The position numbers and the translations under genes are program-made. Under the pieces are notes generated by a model. The model was given only the letters and a program-made list of their open reading frames with translations. It did not search any database and had not been told where the DNA came from. This document shows, piece after piece, positions 43,776 through 52,779 of a DNA stretch of 64,000 bases. Every line of letters begins with the position of its first letter. Positions within the stretch are counted from its first letter, which is position 1. Origin of the DNA: REEB95 sp963810055 (GTDB taxonomy: Bacteria > Pseudomonadota > Alphaproteobacteria > ATCC43930 > CGMCC-115725); assembly GCA_963810055.1 (NCBI GenBank), contig CAWEME010000025.1, positions 5,346 to 69,345 of the forward strand, given 5' to 3'.

Positions 43776-45253
43776 GCGCGCTCACCGCTCTCACGATTGC
43801 CCAGGCGCGCGACGGCTTGAAGCGCAAGGACTTCACCGCGCGCGAACTGTCCCAGGCCTATATCCAGGCGATGGAAGCCGCGCGGCCCTTGAACGCCTTC
43901 CTCAAGGAAACGCCGGAACGCGCGCTCGCCATGGCCGCGGAATCCGACGCGCGCATAGCCAAGGGCGAGGCGCGGCCGCTCGACGGCGTGCCCATCGCGG
44001 TGAAAGACCTGTTTTGCACCGAAGGGGTCGAGACCACCGCCGGCTCGAAAATCCTCAAGGGCTTCGTGCCGCCCTATGAATCCACGGTGACGGAAAATCT
44101 CTGGCGCGCCGGCGCCGCCATGCTGGGCAAGACCAATCTCGACGAATTCGCCATGGGATCGAGCAATATCACCAGCGCCTATGGTCATGTGGAAAGCCCG
44201 TGGCGCCGGCCCGGCGACAACCGGCCCTTGGTGCCGGGCGGCTCCTCCGGCGGCTCGGCGGCGGCGGTGGCGGCGCGCGCGGCCTTGTCGGCCATCGGCA
44301 CCGACACTGGCGGCTCGATCCGCCAGCCCGCCGGGTTCTGCGGCATCGTCGGCTTGAAGCCCACCTATGGCCGCTGCTCGCGCTGGGGCATCGTCGCCTT
44401 CGCCTCCTCGCTCGACCAGGCCGGGCCGATGACGCGCGACGTACGCGACGCCGCCATCATGCTCAAGACGATGGCCGGGCACGATCCGCGGGATTCGACC
44501 TCGGCGGATCTACCGGTTCCGGATTTTGAGAAATCGGTGGGCCAGAGCGTCAAGGGCCTCAAGATCGGCATTCCCAAGGAATACCGGATCGACGGCATGC
44601 CCAAGGAGATCGAGGCGCTGTGGCAGCGCGGCATATCATGGCTCAAGGCGGCGGGCGCCACGACGGTCGAGATCAGCCTGCCGATGACCCGTTACGCGCT
44701 TGCCACGTATTACATCATCGCCCCGGCCGAGGCCTCGTCCAATCTCGCGCGCTATGACGGGGTGCGCTTCGGCCTGCGCGTGCCGGGCGAAACCCTGGAT
44801 GAAATGTACGAGAACACGCGCGGCGCGGGCTTCGGCGCCGAGGTCCGCCGCCGGATTCTCATCGGCACTTATGTGCTGTCGGCGGGATATTACGACGCCT
44901 ATTACCTGAAGGCGCAGAAGGTGCGGGCGCTGATCGCGCGCGATTTCGAGCAGGCCTTCCAGGCTTGCGACGCGATCCTGACGCCGACCGCGCCCTCGGC
45001 CGCCTTCGCCATCGGCGAGAAGATGGACGATCCGATATCCATGTACCTGAACGACGTCTTCACCGTGCCGGTGAATTTGGCCGGGCTACCGGGCATTTCC
45101 GTGCCGGCGGGTTTGTCGGGCGAGGGGCTGCCGCTGGGCTTGCAGGTGATTGGAAAAGCTTTCGACGAGCAGATGGTGCTGCGCGTCGGCTCGGCCCTGG
45201 AAAGCGCAGCGGGCTTTTCCGCAAAGCCGCATTTTATAGCGGGCAAGGCATGA
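43772..45253 (+). CDS. gatA: Asp-tRNA(Asn)/Glu-tRNA(Gln) amidotransferase subunit A
   Basis: 493 residues starting with GTG 43772 (MSALTALTIAQARDGL). It is the glutaminase/amidase subunit, with the amidase-signature triad: Lys in GVPIAVKDLFCTEGV, cis-Ser and nucleophile Ser in GGSSGGSAAAVAA and TDTGGSIRQPAGFCG. The frame is open further upstream, but the 4-bp overlap with gatC and family length fix the start. It releases ammonia from glutamine and channels it to GatB. Confidence 0.96.
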   Translation: MSALTALTIAQARDGLKRKDFTARELSQAYIQAMEAARPLNAFLKETPERALAMAAESDARIAKGEARPLDGVPIAVKDLFCTEGVETTAGSKILKGFVPPYESTVTENLWRAGAAMLGKTNLDEFAMGSSNITSAYGHVESPWRRPGDNRPLVPGGSSGGSAAAVAARAALSAIGTDTGGSIRQPAGFCGIVGLKPTYGRCSRWGIVAFASSLDQAGPMTRDVRDAAIMLKTMAGHDPRDSTSADLPVPDFEKSVGQSVKGLKIGIPKEYRIDGMPKEIEALWQRGISWLKAAGATTVEISLPMTRYALATYYIIAPAEASSNLARYDGVRFGLRVPGETLDEMYENTRGAGFGAEVRRRILIGTYVLSAGYYDAYYLKAQKVRALIARDFEQAFQACDAILTPTAPSAAFAIGEKMDDPISMYLNDVFTVPVNLAGLPGISVPAGLSGEGLPLGLQVIGKAFDEQMVLRVGSALESAAGFSAKPHFIAGKA

Positions 45254-46704
45254 CGGCCACGATCAAGGGCAAGAGCGGCGACTGGGAGGTGGTGATCGGC
45301 CTTGAAATCCACGCCCATGTGACCTCGAAGGCCAAGCTGTTCTCGGGGGCTTCGACCACCTTCGGCGCCGAGCCCAACACCCAGGTTTCGACCGTCGACG
45401 CGGCATTTCCCGGCATGTTGCCGGTGATCAACCGCTTCTGCGTCGAGCAGGCGGTGAAGTCCGGCTTGGGCCTCAACGCCCAGATCAATCTCACCTCGGT
45501 GTTCGACCGGAAGAATTATTTCTACGCCGATCTGCCGGCCGGATATCAGATCTCGCAATATTCGCGGCCCATTGTGGGAAAAGGGAAGATTGTCCTCAAT
45601 CAGGCAGACGGTGTTTCACGTGAAATCGGCATCACGCGCCTGCATCTGGAACAGGACGCGGGCAAGAGCCTGCACGACCAGCATCCCTCGTTGACCTATG
45701 TCGATCTCAACCGCGCCGGCGTGGCGCTGATGGAGATCGTCTCCGAGCCGGACCTCCGCAGCGCCGAGGAAGCCGGCGCCTATCTCAAGAAGGTGCGCTC
45801 CATCCTGCGCTATCTCGGCACCTGCGACGGCAACATGGAAGAAGGCAGTTTGCGCTGCGACTGCAATGTCTCGGTGCGCAAGCCCGGCGGGCCGCTCGGC
45901 ACGCGGTGCGAGATCAAGAACGTCAATTCGGTGCGTTTCGTCATGCAGGCGATCGACTACGAGGCGCGCCGGCAGATCGGCGTGCTGGAGGAGGGCGGCA
46001 AGATCGACCAGGAAACCCGCCTGTTCGACGCCGCCAAGGGCATGACCCGGCCGATGCGCTCCAAGGAGGAATCCCACGACTACCGCTATTTCCCCGATCC
46101 CGATCTGCTGCCCTTGGTCTTGGACAAGGATTGGGTGGAAAGGCTCCGGCAAAACCTGCCCGAGCTGCCCGACGCCAAGCAGGCGCGCTTCGTCAAGGAC
46201 TACAAGCTTTCGCCCTATGACGCCGGGGTGCTGGCGGGCGAGCGGGAAGACGCCGAATATTTCGAGGCCGTGGCCAAGGGCCGCGACCCGAAGCTGGCCT
46301 CCAACTGGGTGACGGTCGAATTGTTCGGCGTGCTCAACAAGTCCGGCAAGACCATCGCGGATTCGCCGGTGAAGGCCAAGGATTTGGGCGAGCTCATCGA
46401 CCTGATCTCCGACGGCACGCTGTCGGGCCGTTTGGCCAAGGACGTGTTCGCCGCCATGGTCGAGACCGGCAAAGGGGCCAAAGCCATCGTCGCGGAGAAG
46501 GGCCTGAAACAGGTCACCGACACCGGCGCAATCGAAAAGGCGATCGACGCCGTGCTGGCCAAGGAACCGGCCAATATCGCCAAATACCGCGCCGGCAACG
46601 AGAAGCTGCTGGGCTATTTCGTCGGCCAGGTGATGAAGGCGACCCAAGGCAAGGCCAACCCGGCCATGCTCAACGAACTCTTGAAGAAGAAGCTTTCGGG
46701 CTGA
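45250..46704 (+). CDS. gatB: Asp-tRNA(Asn)/Glu-tRNA(Gln) amidotransferase subunit B
   Basis: 484 residues from ATG 45250, overlapping the gatA stop by 4 bp. The kinase-like cradle domain shows VVIGLEIHAHVTSKAKLFSG and EGSLRCDCNVSVRKPGG, followed by the helical and C-terminal YqeY-like tail (GYFVGQVMKATQGKANPAMLNELLKKKL). It activates the misacylated tRNA's side-chain carboxylate for amidation. It ends 13 bp before the convergent manC-type gene; no terminator hairpin is visible between them. Confidence 0.97.
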   Translation: MTATIKGKSGDWEVVIGLEIHAHVTSKAKLFSGASTTFGAEPNTQVSTVDAAFPGMLPVINRFCVEQAVKSGLGLNAQINLTSVFDRKNYFYADLPAGYQISQYSRPIVGKGKIVLNQADGVSREIGITRLHLEQDAGKSLHDQHPSLTYVDLNRAGVALMEIVSEPDLRSAEEAGAYLKKVRSILRYLGTCDGNMEEGSLRCDCNVSVRKPGGPLGTRCEIKNVNSVRFVMQAIDYEARRQIGVLEEGGKIDQETRLFDAAKGMTRPMRSKEESHDYRYFPDPDLLPLVLDKDWVERLRQNLPELPDAKQARFVKDYKLSPYDAGVLAGEREDAEYFEAVAKGRDPKLASNWVTVELFGVLNKSGKTIADSPVKAKDLGELIDLISDGTLSGRLAKDVFAAMVETGKGAKAIVAEKGLKQVTDTGAIEKAIDAVLAKEPANIAKYRAGNEKLLGYFVGQVMKATQGKANPAMLNELLKKKLSG

Positions 46705-46717
46705 ACGCCGCCGCCGG

Positions 46718-48151
46718 CTATTTCTTTTCGACCCGCCCGTAAGTGTCTTCGAAGCGGATGATGTCGTCCTCGCCCAGGTAACTCCCCGACTGCACCTCGA
46801 TCACGTGCAGCGGAATCTTGCCCGGGTTTTTCAGCCGGTGCGCCGTGCCGAGCGGGATATAAGTCGACTGATCCTCGTAGAGCGTGATTTCCTCGTTGCC
46901 GCGCGTCACCTTGGCGGTGCCCTGCACCACCACCCAATGCTCGGCGCGGTGCTGGTGTTTCTGCAGGCTGAGCTTGGCCCCCGGTTTGACCATGATGTGC
47001 TTCACCTGCACCCGGTCGCCGTTGTGGATCGAGCGGTAGGTGCCCCAGGGGCGATGCACCAGCGGATGGGTGGTGAGCTCGCTGCGCCCGGATTTTTCGA
47101 GCCGCGCCACCAGCTGTTTGATGTCCTGGGCGCGGTCGCGGCGCGACACCATCACCGCGTCGGGCGTCACCACCACCACCAGGTCCTCGACGCCGAGCAC
47201 GGCCAGCAAGCCGCTTTCGGCGCGCAGATAGTTGTTCCGGGAATCCTCGGCGATGACGTCGCCGAGCGCGACATTGCCGTCCTTGTCCTGCTTGCCGATC
47301 AGCCACAGCGCGTCCCAGGTGCCGACGTCGCTCCAGCCGATTTCGCACGGCACCACCGCGGCATGCTTGGTGTGCTCCATCACCGCATAATCGATCGACA
47401 GGCTTTCGGCCTTGGCGAAGGCGTCCTTGTCGAGCCGCACGAAATCGAGATCGTGCTTGGCCCGGTCCAGCGCGGCGCGGCAGGCCGTGACCATCGCCGG
47501 CTTGAGCCGCTCCAGCTCCTTCAGGTAGAGCGCGGCGGGGAAGAGGAAGATGCCGCTGTTCCAGACATAATCGCCGGACGCGGCATAGGTCTTGGCGCGC
47601 GCCGCGTCGGGTTTCTCGACGAAGGAGGAAACCTCGAAGACGCCGTTCAATCCCGGCAGCGCGGGCCCGCGCTTGATGTAGCCATAGCCGGTCTCGGGCC
47701 GTGTCGCCTTGATGCCGAAGGTCACCAACCTGCCTTGGCGCGCGGCCGAAGCCGCGCGGTCGATGGCGGCAAGGAAAGCCGGGGCGTCGGTGATGGCGTG
47801 GTCCGAGGGCATCACCAGCAGCAGCGCCTCGGGCGCTTCCGCCAGCGTCAAGGCCGCGACGCAGGCGGCGGGGGCGGTGTTGCGGCCCATCGGCTCGAGG
47901 ATGATGGAATGGGGGGCAATACCGGCGAGACGCAGCTGCTCGGCCACGATGAAGCGATGTTCGTCATTGGCGACCAGGAGGGGAGGGGCGAAGCGCGTTT
48001 TGTCGGCGACGCGCAAAGCCGCCTCCTGCAACAGCGATTTCTCCGAAACCAGCGACAAAAGCTGCTTCGGATAAAGCGCGCGCGACATCGGCCACAATCT
48101 TGTGCCCGAGCCGCCGGACAGGATCACCGGATGAATCTGCGGAACCGCCAT
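46718..48151 (-). CDS. manC: Bifunctional mannose-1-phosphate guanylyltransferase / mannose-6-phosphate isomerase
   Basis: 477 residues in two domains. The N-terminal nucleotidyltransferase (to about 290) has the pyrophosphorylase signature VILSGGSGTRLWPMSR and FVEKPD. The C-terminal cupin isomerase (about 345-470) has KPGAKLSLQKHQHRAEHW and the sugar-phosphate isomerase end (YIPLGTAHRLKNPGKIPLHVIE). It supplies GDP-mannose for polysaccharides. ATG 48149-48151 is preceded by GAAAGG at a good distance; an upstream ATG at 48169 is possible. No other polysaccharide genes are adjacent in the window. Confidence 0.93.
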   Translation of the reverse strand: MAVPQIHPVILSGGSGTRLWPMSRALYPKQLLSLVSEKSLLQEAALRVADKTRFAPPLLVANDEHRFIVAEQLRLAGIAPHSIILEPMGRNTAPAACVAALTLAEAPEALLLVMPSDHAITDAPAFLAAIDRAASAARQGRLVTFGIKATRPETGYGYIKRGPALPGLNGVFEVSSFVEKPDAARAKTYAASGDYVWNSGIFLFPAALYLKELERLKPAMVTACRAALDRAKHDLDFVRLDKDAFAKAESLSIDYAVMEHTKHAAVVPCEIGWSDVGTWDALWLIGKQDKDGNVALGDVIAEDSRNNYLRAESGLLAVLGVEDLVVVVTPDAVMVSRRDRAQDIKQLVARLEKSGRSELTTHPLVHRPWGTYRSIHNGDRVQVKHIMVKPGAKLSLQKHQHRAEHWVVVQGTAKVTRGNEEITLYEDQSTYIPLGTAHRLKNPGKIPLHVIEVQSGSYLGEDDIIRFEDTYGRVEKK

Positions 48152-48291
48152 CTCATGCCTTTCGCGCATGCATAGTAGAGCATGAGACGCGGTTCAAGGG
48201 ACCGCCATGAATAGGCCGGCGGGACGCCGGGCGGGACTCGCGGCGCCGCCGGAGCACCGCCGGATTCGCCGCAAAGAGGCCGGCGGAACGC

Positions 48292-48513
48292 TTAGGCCAG
48301 AGCAGCGCGCGGACGGCCGGGCCGGCGCAGCGTGGCGCGGGCGAAAGACGTGACGTTGTCGATCCCGCCGCGTTCGAGCGCGCTCAGCTCCTCCTTGCAA
48401 CGCTCGAGGACCTGAAGGTCCCGCGCGTCCTCGCGGTCGGAAATGTCCATGTAACTGAGCTTGATCTCGACGAGATCGAGCAGCATTTCGACGGTACGCT
48501 TTGACAGACCCAT
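48292..48513 (-). CDS. Small conserved hypothetical protein
   Basis: 73 residues, largely helical and charged (MGLSKRTVEMLLDLVEIKL, then SDREDARDLQVLERCKEELSALE) with a basic tail ending in an Arg/Pro/Ala-rich segment. A strong Shine-Dalgarno (GGAGGG, about 48517-48522) lies just before ATG 48511-48513, which supports the start and the gene. No domain is recognised and no partner is obvious. Confidence 0.65.
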   Translation of the reverse strand: MGLSKRTVEMLLDLVEIKLSYMDISDREDARDLQVLERCKEELSALERGGIDNVTSFARATLRRPGRPRAALA

Positions 48514-48727
48514 GATTCCCTCCACTCTCTGAACGACGGCTCCCGGAACAATTGCGCCGATGATCGGGCTTTATTCGTTAAAATGCGGTGAATCGAATTC
48601 GTCGATATTCAGAAGAAAATGCCGCGCGGTTGCTTGGTAATTTCTTGTTAAGCATGCGCGGCGGAACGCGCGGCGAAAGCGCTGGAAATGCGGCCGGCAA
48701 CGGCATCCGGGGATATCGAGGGCCGCG

Positions 48728-48754
48728 TTGACACCCTGGTATGCGGCCTATAGA
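48728..48754 (+). promoter_or_regulatory. Candidate promoter of the tRNA-Ser gene
   Basis: TTGACA (48728-48733) and TATAGA (48749-48754) lie 41 bp before the tRNA. The spacer is 15 bases, one or two short of ideal. The call rests on hexamers and position only. Confidence 0.35.
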
Positions 48755-48794
48755 ACGGCTTTGGCATACGCCGTGAACGACACCACTCATCAGC

Positions 48795-48888
48795 GGAGAG
48801 GTGGCCGAGTGGCTGAAGGCGGCGGTTTGCTAAACCGTTATAGGGCCCTAAAGCCCTATCGAGGGTTCGAATCCCTCCCTCTCCGCCA
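48795..48888 (+). tRNA. tRNA-Ser, anticodon GCU
   Basis: The acceptor stem GGAGAGG (48795-48801) pairs with CCTCTCC (48878-48884), followed by discriminator G and an encoded CCA. The anticodon GCT is at 48829-48831 in the loop TTTGCTAAA. A long variable arm (TAGGGC...GCCCTA) marks a class II serine tRNA, and the T arm reads GAGGGTTCGAATCCCTC. It decodes AGC/AGU. Confidence 0.97.
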
Positions 48889-48961
48889 CTTCTTCTCTCG
48901 GCCAGCAGAAACCCTGGGGTTTTAGACGCCAAAACTGTCGAACTTCCGATGCTGGTACAGC

Positions 48962-49140
48962 AACGTGGTACAGCAAGGAGGCGGGCGGCGTAGCAAATTA
49001 CAGGTTGGCGCATCTGTGTCGCCGGGGCGATGTCCTGTTTTCCGCATGGTGGTGTCACGGCCGCTGGTGCAGCGCGGACAGCGTAATAGCCAAGCACAAG
49101 TGTGCAGAAGGGAATATCAAATTCGAATACGTGGGCGGCG
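48962..49140 (+). pseudogene. Probable decayed integrase N-terminus next to tRNA-Ser
   Basis: In two alternating frames the 290 bp after the tRNA give LAHLCRRGDVLF and FRMVVSRPLVQR, which together look like the start of tyrosine recombinases (Y-x-RRGDVYYFRxxVPxxLVxR type). One base change of frame near 49032 joins them; stops follow. The gene begins about 75 bp after the tRNA, where island integrases usually sit. No catalytic part remains, and I find no second copy of the tRNA end in the window. Confidence 0.4.
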
Positions 49141-49177
49141 GGATTTCTAATTTCCGATGGCAACCGATTATCAGAGG

Positions 49178-49510
49178 TCAGATTTTTTGAAAATCATACC
49201 GGCCCACGCCCTGGAGCAGCAAAAAACGGCAATCGTGCTCGCCCCCGTTGGAAATGCGGTGTGCCGTCTTGGGCGGAATGGTGTAATTCCCGCCGGCATC
49301 CAGTAGCTCGTGTGCGCGGGGCGCACGGGTCTCGATGGAGAGCTTCCCCGCCAGACAGAAATACCAGTCGGTCACTTCGCTGTGATAGTGCCAGGGAATG
49401 ACGTCTCCCGGCGCCAGCGTATAGAGGCGCGCGCGTACGTCGCTTCCCGCAACGATGGTCTCGAAGCTCTTCACCTCGTAACCCGGGCTGCCGACGGATT
49501 GGTTCGTCAT
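49178..49510 (-). CDS. Cupin-domain protein
   Basis: 110 residues, a single small beta-barrel cupin. The metal-binding motif 1 is DVIPWHYHSEVTDWYFCLAGKL (two His and a Glu) and motif 2 is IPPKTAHRISNGG. The ligand or reaction cannot be named from sequence. It is the third gene of a leftward unit with the NsrR-like regulator and nnrS, starting 13 bp after the nnrS stop, so it is probably expressed with NO stress. Confidence 0.82.
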   Translation of the reverse strand: MTNQSVGSPGYEVKSFETIVAGSDVRARLYTLAPGDVIPWHYHSEVTDWYFCLAGKLSIETRAPRAHELLDAGGNYTIPPKTAHRISNGGEHDCRFLLLQGVGRYDFQKI

Positions 49511-49522
49511 CGTGCCGTGTCC

Positions 49523-50716
49523 TCAACGTCGCTCACGTAAAACGAGTATCGGCGCGTAGACGGCCAGGAAGAGCAGCGCGGCTGCGATCCAGGCGAGGCC
49601 GGACAGGCTCAGCAGCAAGATAAATGAGTCCGTTGCGAAACTCGCCGCAATGCGCGCGCCGGCCGCGAGCGATACCAGGAGGTAGGCCAGCGTGATTGCC
49701 GGATGAACCTTGAGCGCGCGCCCGGTATGGCCGAGGGCGGCGCGCGACATGACGGCGAAAATCATGGTGCCGATGGCGCCGAGCGAAAGCGCGTGGAGCG
49801 AAGCCGTCTCGGGCACCGCGCTGTTGAATGCGGCGGCGGCCTTCAAGCCGAGACCCACCACTAGCCACAAATAACCTAGATGCAGCACCCATAGGATCGG
49901 AGCCTTGAGCGTGCGGGTGCCGCGCCACGGCGTCATCCGTGCGGCATTGAGGATGCAGGCCAACGCCGCCACCGCGCCAGTTTCGGCGCTCAAACCGGTC
50001 GCCGCTTCAGTAACGATCAGCAATGCCATCGCGGCAATGGCGGCGCCGTCGATCGCCGGAAAGGAACGCGGCAGGGCAGTTTCGCCCCCGGCGCGCAACG
50101 CATTGGCGGTGAAGCTCGGCACGATGCGCCCGCCGATCACCGCTATGAACAGCAGCAGGATGTCGATGCCGACACGCGCGCCGAGCGCGGCAACATCCAC
50201 CGGACAGCCGGCGAATTGCCCATCCATCGCTGCCTCCGCGCTCCAGAACAGGGCGAGCGGTACGAGCAGAACCAGGTTGCGCTTCTTGCCGGAGGCGAGC
50301 AGCGGCCCAATCACCGCCAAAGCCAGAAGCGGCAGGAAAGCGAGATCGACGATCGCCGCATACAGCGGCGGAACCAGGCCGATCGCCGCCATGGCGACGC
50401 GCCCGGCAAGCCACACGACGGCGAGGCCGGCAAGGGGCGTACCATGCAGCGCCGGTTTGCCGGTCCAGTTGGGCACCGCGGTCAGGAAGAATCCCGCGAG
50501 CGCCGCGCCGGCGAAGCCGAAGATCATCTCGTGCGCGTGCAACAGAGTGGGCGAAATATCCGGCGGCGGCGTGATCCAGCCGAGAAAAACCGGAATCCAG
50601 AACGCGATCGCCAACGCGCCGTAAAGCGGCGCGAGCAGGAAGAAGGTGCGGAAGCCGTAATCGAACAGGCCGAAGCGCGGGGGATCGCCGCTACGCTTGG
50701 GATGAACCTGGCTCAT
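49523..50716 (-). CDS. nnrS: NnrS-family membrane protein (nitric oxide stress)
   Basis: 397 residues with about 12 membrane segments. NnrS features are GLFDYGFRTFFLLAPLYGAL at the start, LLHAHEMIFGFAGAALAGFFLTAVPNWTG with conserved His, IGGRIVPSFTANAL, and RAALGHTGRALK. NnrS is a haem- and copper-containing protein linked to resistance against NO and iron-nitrosyl stress, common beside denitrification genes. It overlaps the NsrR-like gene by 4 bp (ATGA) and lies divergent from the nitrate reductase operon. Confidence 0.93.
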   Translation of the reverse strand: MSQVHPKRSGDPPRFGLFDYGFRTFFLLAPLYGALAIAFWIPVFLGWITPPPDISPTLLHAHEMIFGFAGAALAGFFLTAVPNWTGKPALHGTPLAGLAVVWLAGRVAMAAIGLVPPLYAAIVDLAFLPLLALAVIGPLLASGKKRNLVLLVPLALFWSAEAAMDGQFAGCPVDVAALGARVGIDILLLFIAVIGGRIVPSFTANALRAGGETALPRSFPAIDGAAIAAMALLIVTEAATGLSAETGAVAALACILNAARMTPWRGTRTLKAPILWVLHLGYLWLVVGLGLKAAAAFNSAVPETASLHALSLGAIGTMIFAVMSRAALGHTGRALKVHPAITLAYLLVSLAAGARIAASFATDSFILLLSLSGLAWIAAALLFLAVYAPILVLRERR

Positions 50717-51165
50717 TCCGCGGCCCCCATTCCGGGAGCGAGGCCCAAGCTGCGGATGAGTTGGGCACGCGGCGCCAAAAGTTCGGTCAAGGTGTAGCCG
50801 TCAAGCGTGCGCAAAAATGCCTGCGTCGCCTCGCGCATCGCGCGGCGCAGGACGCAGCATCCTTGGATTTGGCAGAATTCTGGTTCGGCAAGGCAGCCCA
50901 GCACCGCAAGTTCCTCTTCCGTATCGCGCACGACCGCCCCAACCCGGATTTGCGCGGGCGGACGTCCCAGCCGGATCCCGCCGCCCTTGCCGCGGACCGT
51001 TTCGATATATCCCTGTTGCCCGAGCTTGTTCACGACCTTCATCAGGTGGGGCTTCGAGATATCGAAACTCTCGGCGATTTCGGCGATGGTCGAGAGTCGT
51101 TCGCCCTTGACGCCGATATAGATCAGCGTGCGCAACGCATAGTCGGTCCACAGGGTGAGACGCAT
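50713..51165 (-). CDS. nsrR: Rrf2-family NO-sensing repressor, NsrR-like
   Basis: 150 residues: winged helix-turn-helix (LTLWTDYALRTLIYIG, ESFDISKPHLMKVVNKLGQQGYIETVRGKGGGI) followed by the [2Fe-2S]/[4Fe-4S] ligand loop with Cys91, Cys98 and Cys103/104 (LGCLAEPEFCQIQGCC). The spacing matches NsrR rather than IscR. NsrR releases DNA when NO destroys its cluster. It heads the nsrR-nnrS-cupin unit; an NsrR-like palindrome 50 bp upstream suggests autoregulation and control of the divergent nar operon. Confidence 0.88.
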   Translation of the reverse strand: MRLTLWTDYALRTLIYIGVKGERLSTIAEIAESFDISKPHLMKVVNKLGQQGYIETVRGKGGGIRLGRPPAQIRVGAVVRDTEEELAVLGCLAEPEFCQIQGCCVLRRAMREATQAFLRTLDGYTLTELLAPRAQLIRSLGLAPGMGAAE

Positions 51166-51214
51166 GGGCTGCTTTCTCCGGTACCGGTGCGGCGGTTTGG
51201 TACGTTGACTCTAT

Positions 51215-51237
51215 AACATTCATATTATATGCATCTT
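51215..51237. promoter_or_regulatory. NsrR-like operator
   Basis: A 23-bp imperfect palindrome with half-sites AACATTCAT and ATGCATCTT; 9 of 11 pairs match. It resembles the NsrR consensus of two ATGCAT-type halves. It lies between nsrR (50 bp from its ATG) and narK. Confidence 0.6.
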
Positions 51238-51275
51238 TCGTCGAGGGAGCAATATCGAAGCTTTTCCGGCCTGGC

Positions 51276-51289
51276 CTGATCCACATCAA
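51276..51289. promoter_or_regulatory. FNR/CRP-type (low-oxygen or NO regulator) box
   Basis: CTGATCCACATCAA matches the FNR/ANR/NNR consensus TTGAT-N4-ATCAA at 9 of 10 fixed positions. It lies 83 bp before the narK ATG, suitable for activating narK-narGHJI when oxygen is low. Confidence 0.6.
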
Positions 51290-51371
51290 GGAAGGTTTGC
51301 TTAAAAAATGGTCAGTGGACGGGGGAAAAAATTGGGGGTTCACGACCGCAACTTCAACCGGCGGGGGGTCG

Positions 51372-52724
51372 ATGAGCGAGACCAGCAATACACGCGGCAA
51401 AAAGACGCGCACTGTCACACTGACGCGCACGATCACGCTTAAGGGAAGCCCCGCCCAGGGCCTGGCGATGGGAACCTGGGGGTTTTTCGTCGGATTCGCG
51501 GCCGTGGCGCTTTACGGGCCGGCGGCGAAGTTTTTCCAGGAGCAGATGCAGATCAGCGGCCTGGCGCTGGGACTGCTGGTGGCGGCGCCGCAGCTGACCG
51601 GCTCGCTGTTGCGCATACCCTTCGGCGCCTGGGTCGACCGGGTCGGCGGGCGGCTGCCCATGTTGACGCTGTTCGGCTTTTCCATGATCGGCATGTGGGG
51701 CTTGGTTTTCATCCTGTTCACCGTCAAGGCCCTGACCGTCAACATGTATCCGATTATCGTCCTGTTCGGGTTTCTGAGCGGATGCGGCGTTGCCACGTTT
51801 TCGGTCGGCATTCCGCAGGTCTCCTATTGGTTTCCGCAATCCCGCCAAGGCACGGTGCTCGGCGCCTTTGGCGGCATCGGCAATCTCGCGCCCGGCATCT
51901 TCACGTTGATTTTGCCCTTTGCCATCGCGGCCTGGGGGCTCGCCGGTTCCTATCTGGCATGGCTCATCTTTCTGACGGCCGGCGCCGCACTCTATTTGTT
52001 CCTGGCGCGTGACGCGTATTTCTTCCAGTTGCGCCAACAGGGCTGCGACATCGAGACCGGCCAGAAAATCGCCCGGCAGAATGGGGAAGAGCTGTTTCCG
52101 ACCGGAACGGTCTGGCAGGCGGTTATCACCGCGGCCGAGGACACCCGCACCTGGGGTCTGGTTTCGCTCTATTTCGTATCTTTCGGCGGATTCCTCGCGC
52201 TCACCGCCTGGTTCCCGACCTATTGGATCAATCTGCACCATCTGAACGCGCGCGAGGCCGGCATCATCGGTGGGCTCGGCTTTTCGGTTCTCGCCGCGGT
52301 CATTCGGGTCTTCGGCGGCATGCTCTCCGAGAGGATAGGCGGCGAGCGCACTGCCATCATGGCCTTCACTCTGGTGCTGGCGGGTGCGCTCGTGCTCGCC
52401 TTCGTTCAGGATTTTTATCCCGATCTCGCCGGCGAATTGCTGATTGCCCTGGGCATGGGGATCGCCAACGCCGGGGTTTTCAAGATGGTGCCAAAATACG
52501 TGCCCAAGGCGGTCGGCGGCGCGTCGGGCCTGGTCGGCGGCCTCGGCGCCTTGGGCGGATTCATCATTCCGCCCTTCCTCGGCGCCACGGTGGATGCGCT
52601 CGGTACGCGCGGTTATTCAGGCGGATTTTTCGCCTATGTGATCCTGGCCGTGATCGCCATCGTCTTGTCGTGGAATTTCCACCGCGTCGATCGGCGGGCG
52701 CCGCGCGCGAGCAAATCGAGCTAG
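51372..52724 (+). CDS. narK: Nitrate/nitrite transporter, NarK family (MFS)
   Basis: 450 residues with 12 predicted membrane segments. It shows the family's signatures: the GTWGFFVGFAAVALYGPAAKFF start, RIPFGAWVDRVGGRLPM, and the nitrate-signature-like glycine-rich GGIGNLAPGIFTL and GGLGALGGFIIPPFLG. It probably imports nitrate and/or exports nitrite. ATG 51372 (MSETSNTRGK) follows a G-rich ribosome-binding site; the frame is open to TTG 51297. It is the first gene of the nar operon, 55 bp before narG. Confidence 0.93.
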   Translation: MSETSNTRGKKTRTVTLTRTITLKGSPAQGLAMGTWGFFVGFAAVALYGPAAKFFQEQMQISGLALGLLVAAPQLTGSLLRIPFGAWVDRVGGRLPMLTLFGFSMIGMWGLVFILFTVKALTVNMYPIIVLFGFLSGCGVATFSVGIPQVSYWFPQSRQGTVLGAFGGIGNLAPGIFTLILPFAIAAWGLAGSYLAWLIFLTAGAALYLFLARDAYFFQLRQQGCDIETGQKIARQNGEELFPTGTVWQAVITAAEDTRTWGLVSLYFVSFGGFLALTAWFPTYWINLHHLNAREAGIIGGLGFSVLAAVIRVFGGMLSERIGGERTAIMAFTLVLAGALVLAFVQDFYPDLAGELLIALGMGIANAGVFKMVPKYVPKAVGGASGLVGGLGALGGFIIPPFLGATVDALGTRGYSGGFFAYVILAVIAIVLSWNFHRVDRRAPRASKSS

Positions 52725-52779
52725 TTGGAGGCCGGCGTTCCGGCGGTGGCCGGAGCGTTCGCCGAATTGGAGCGAGACC

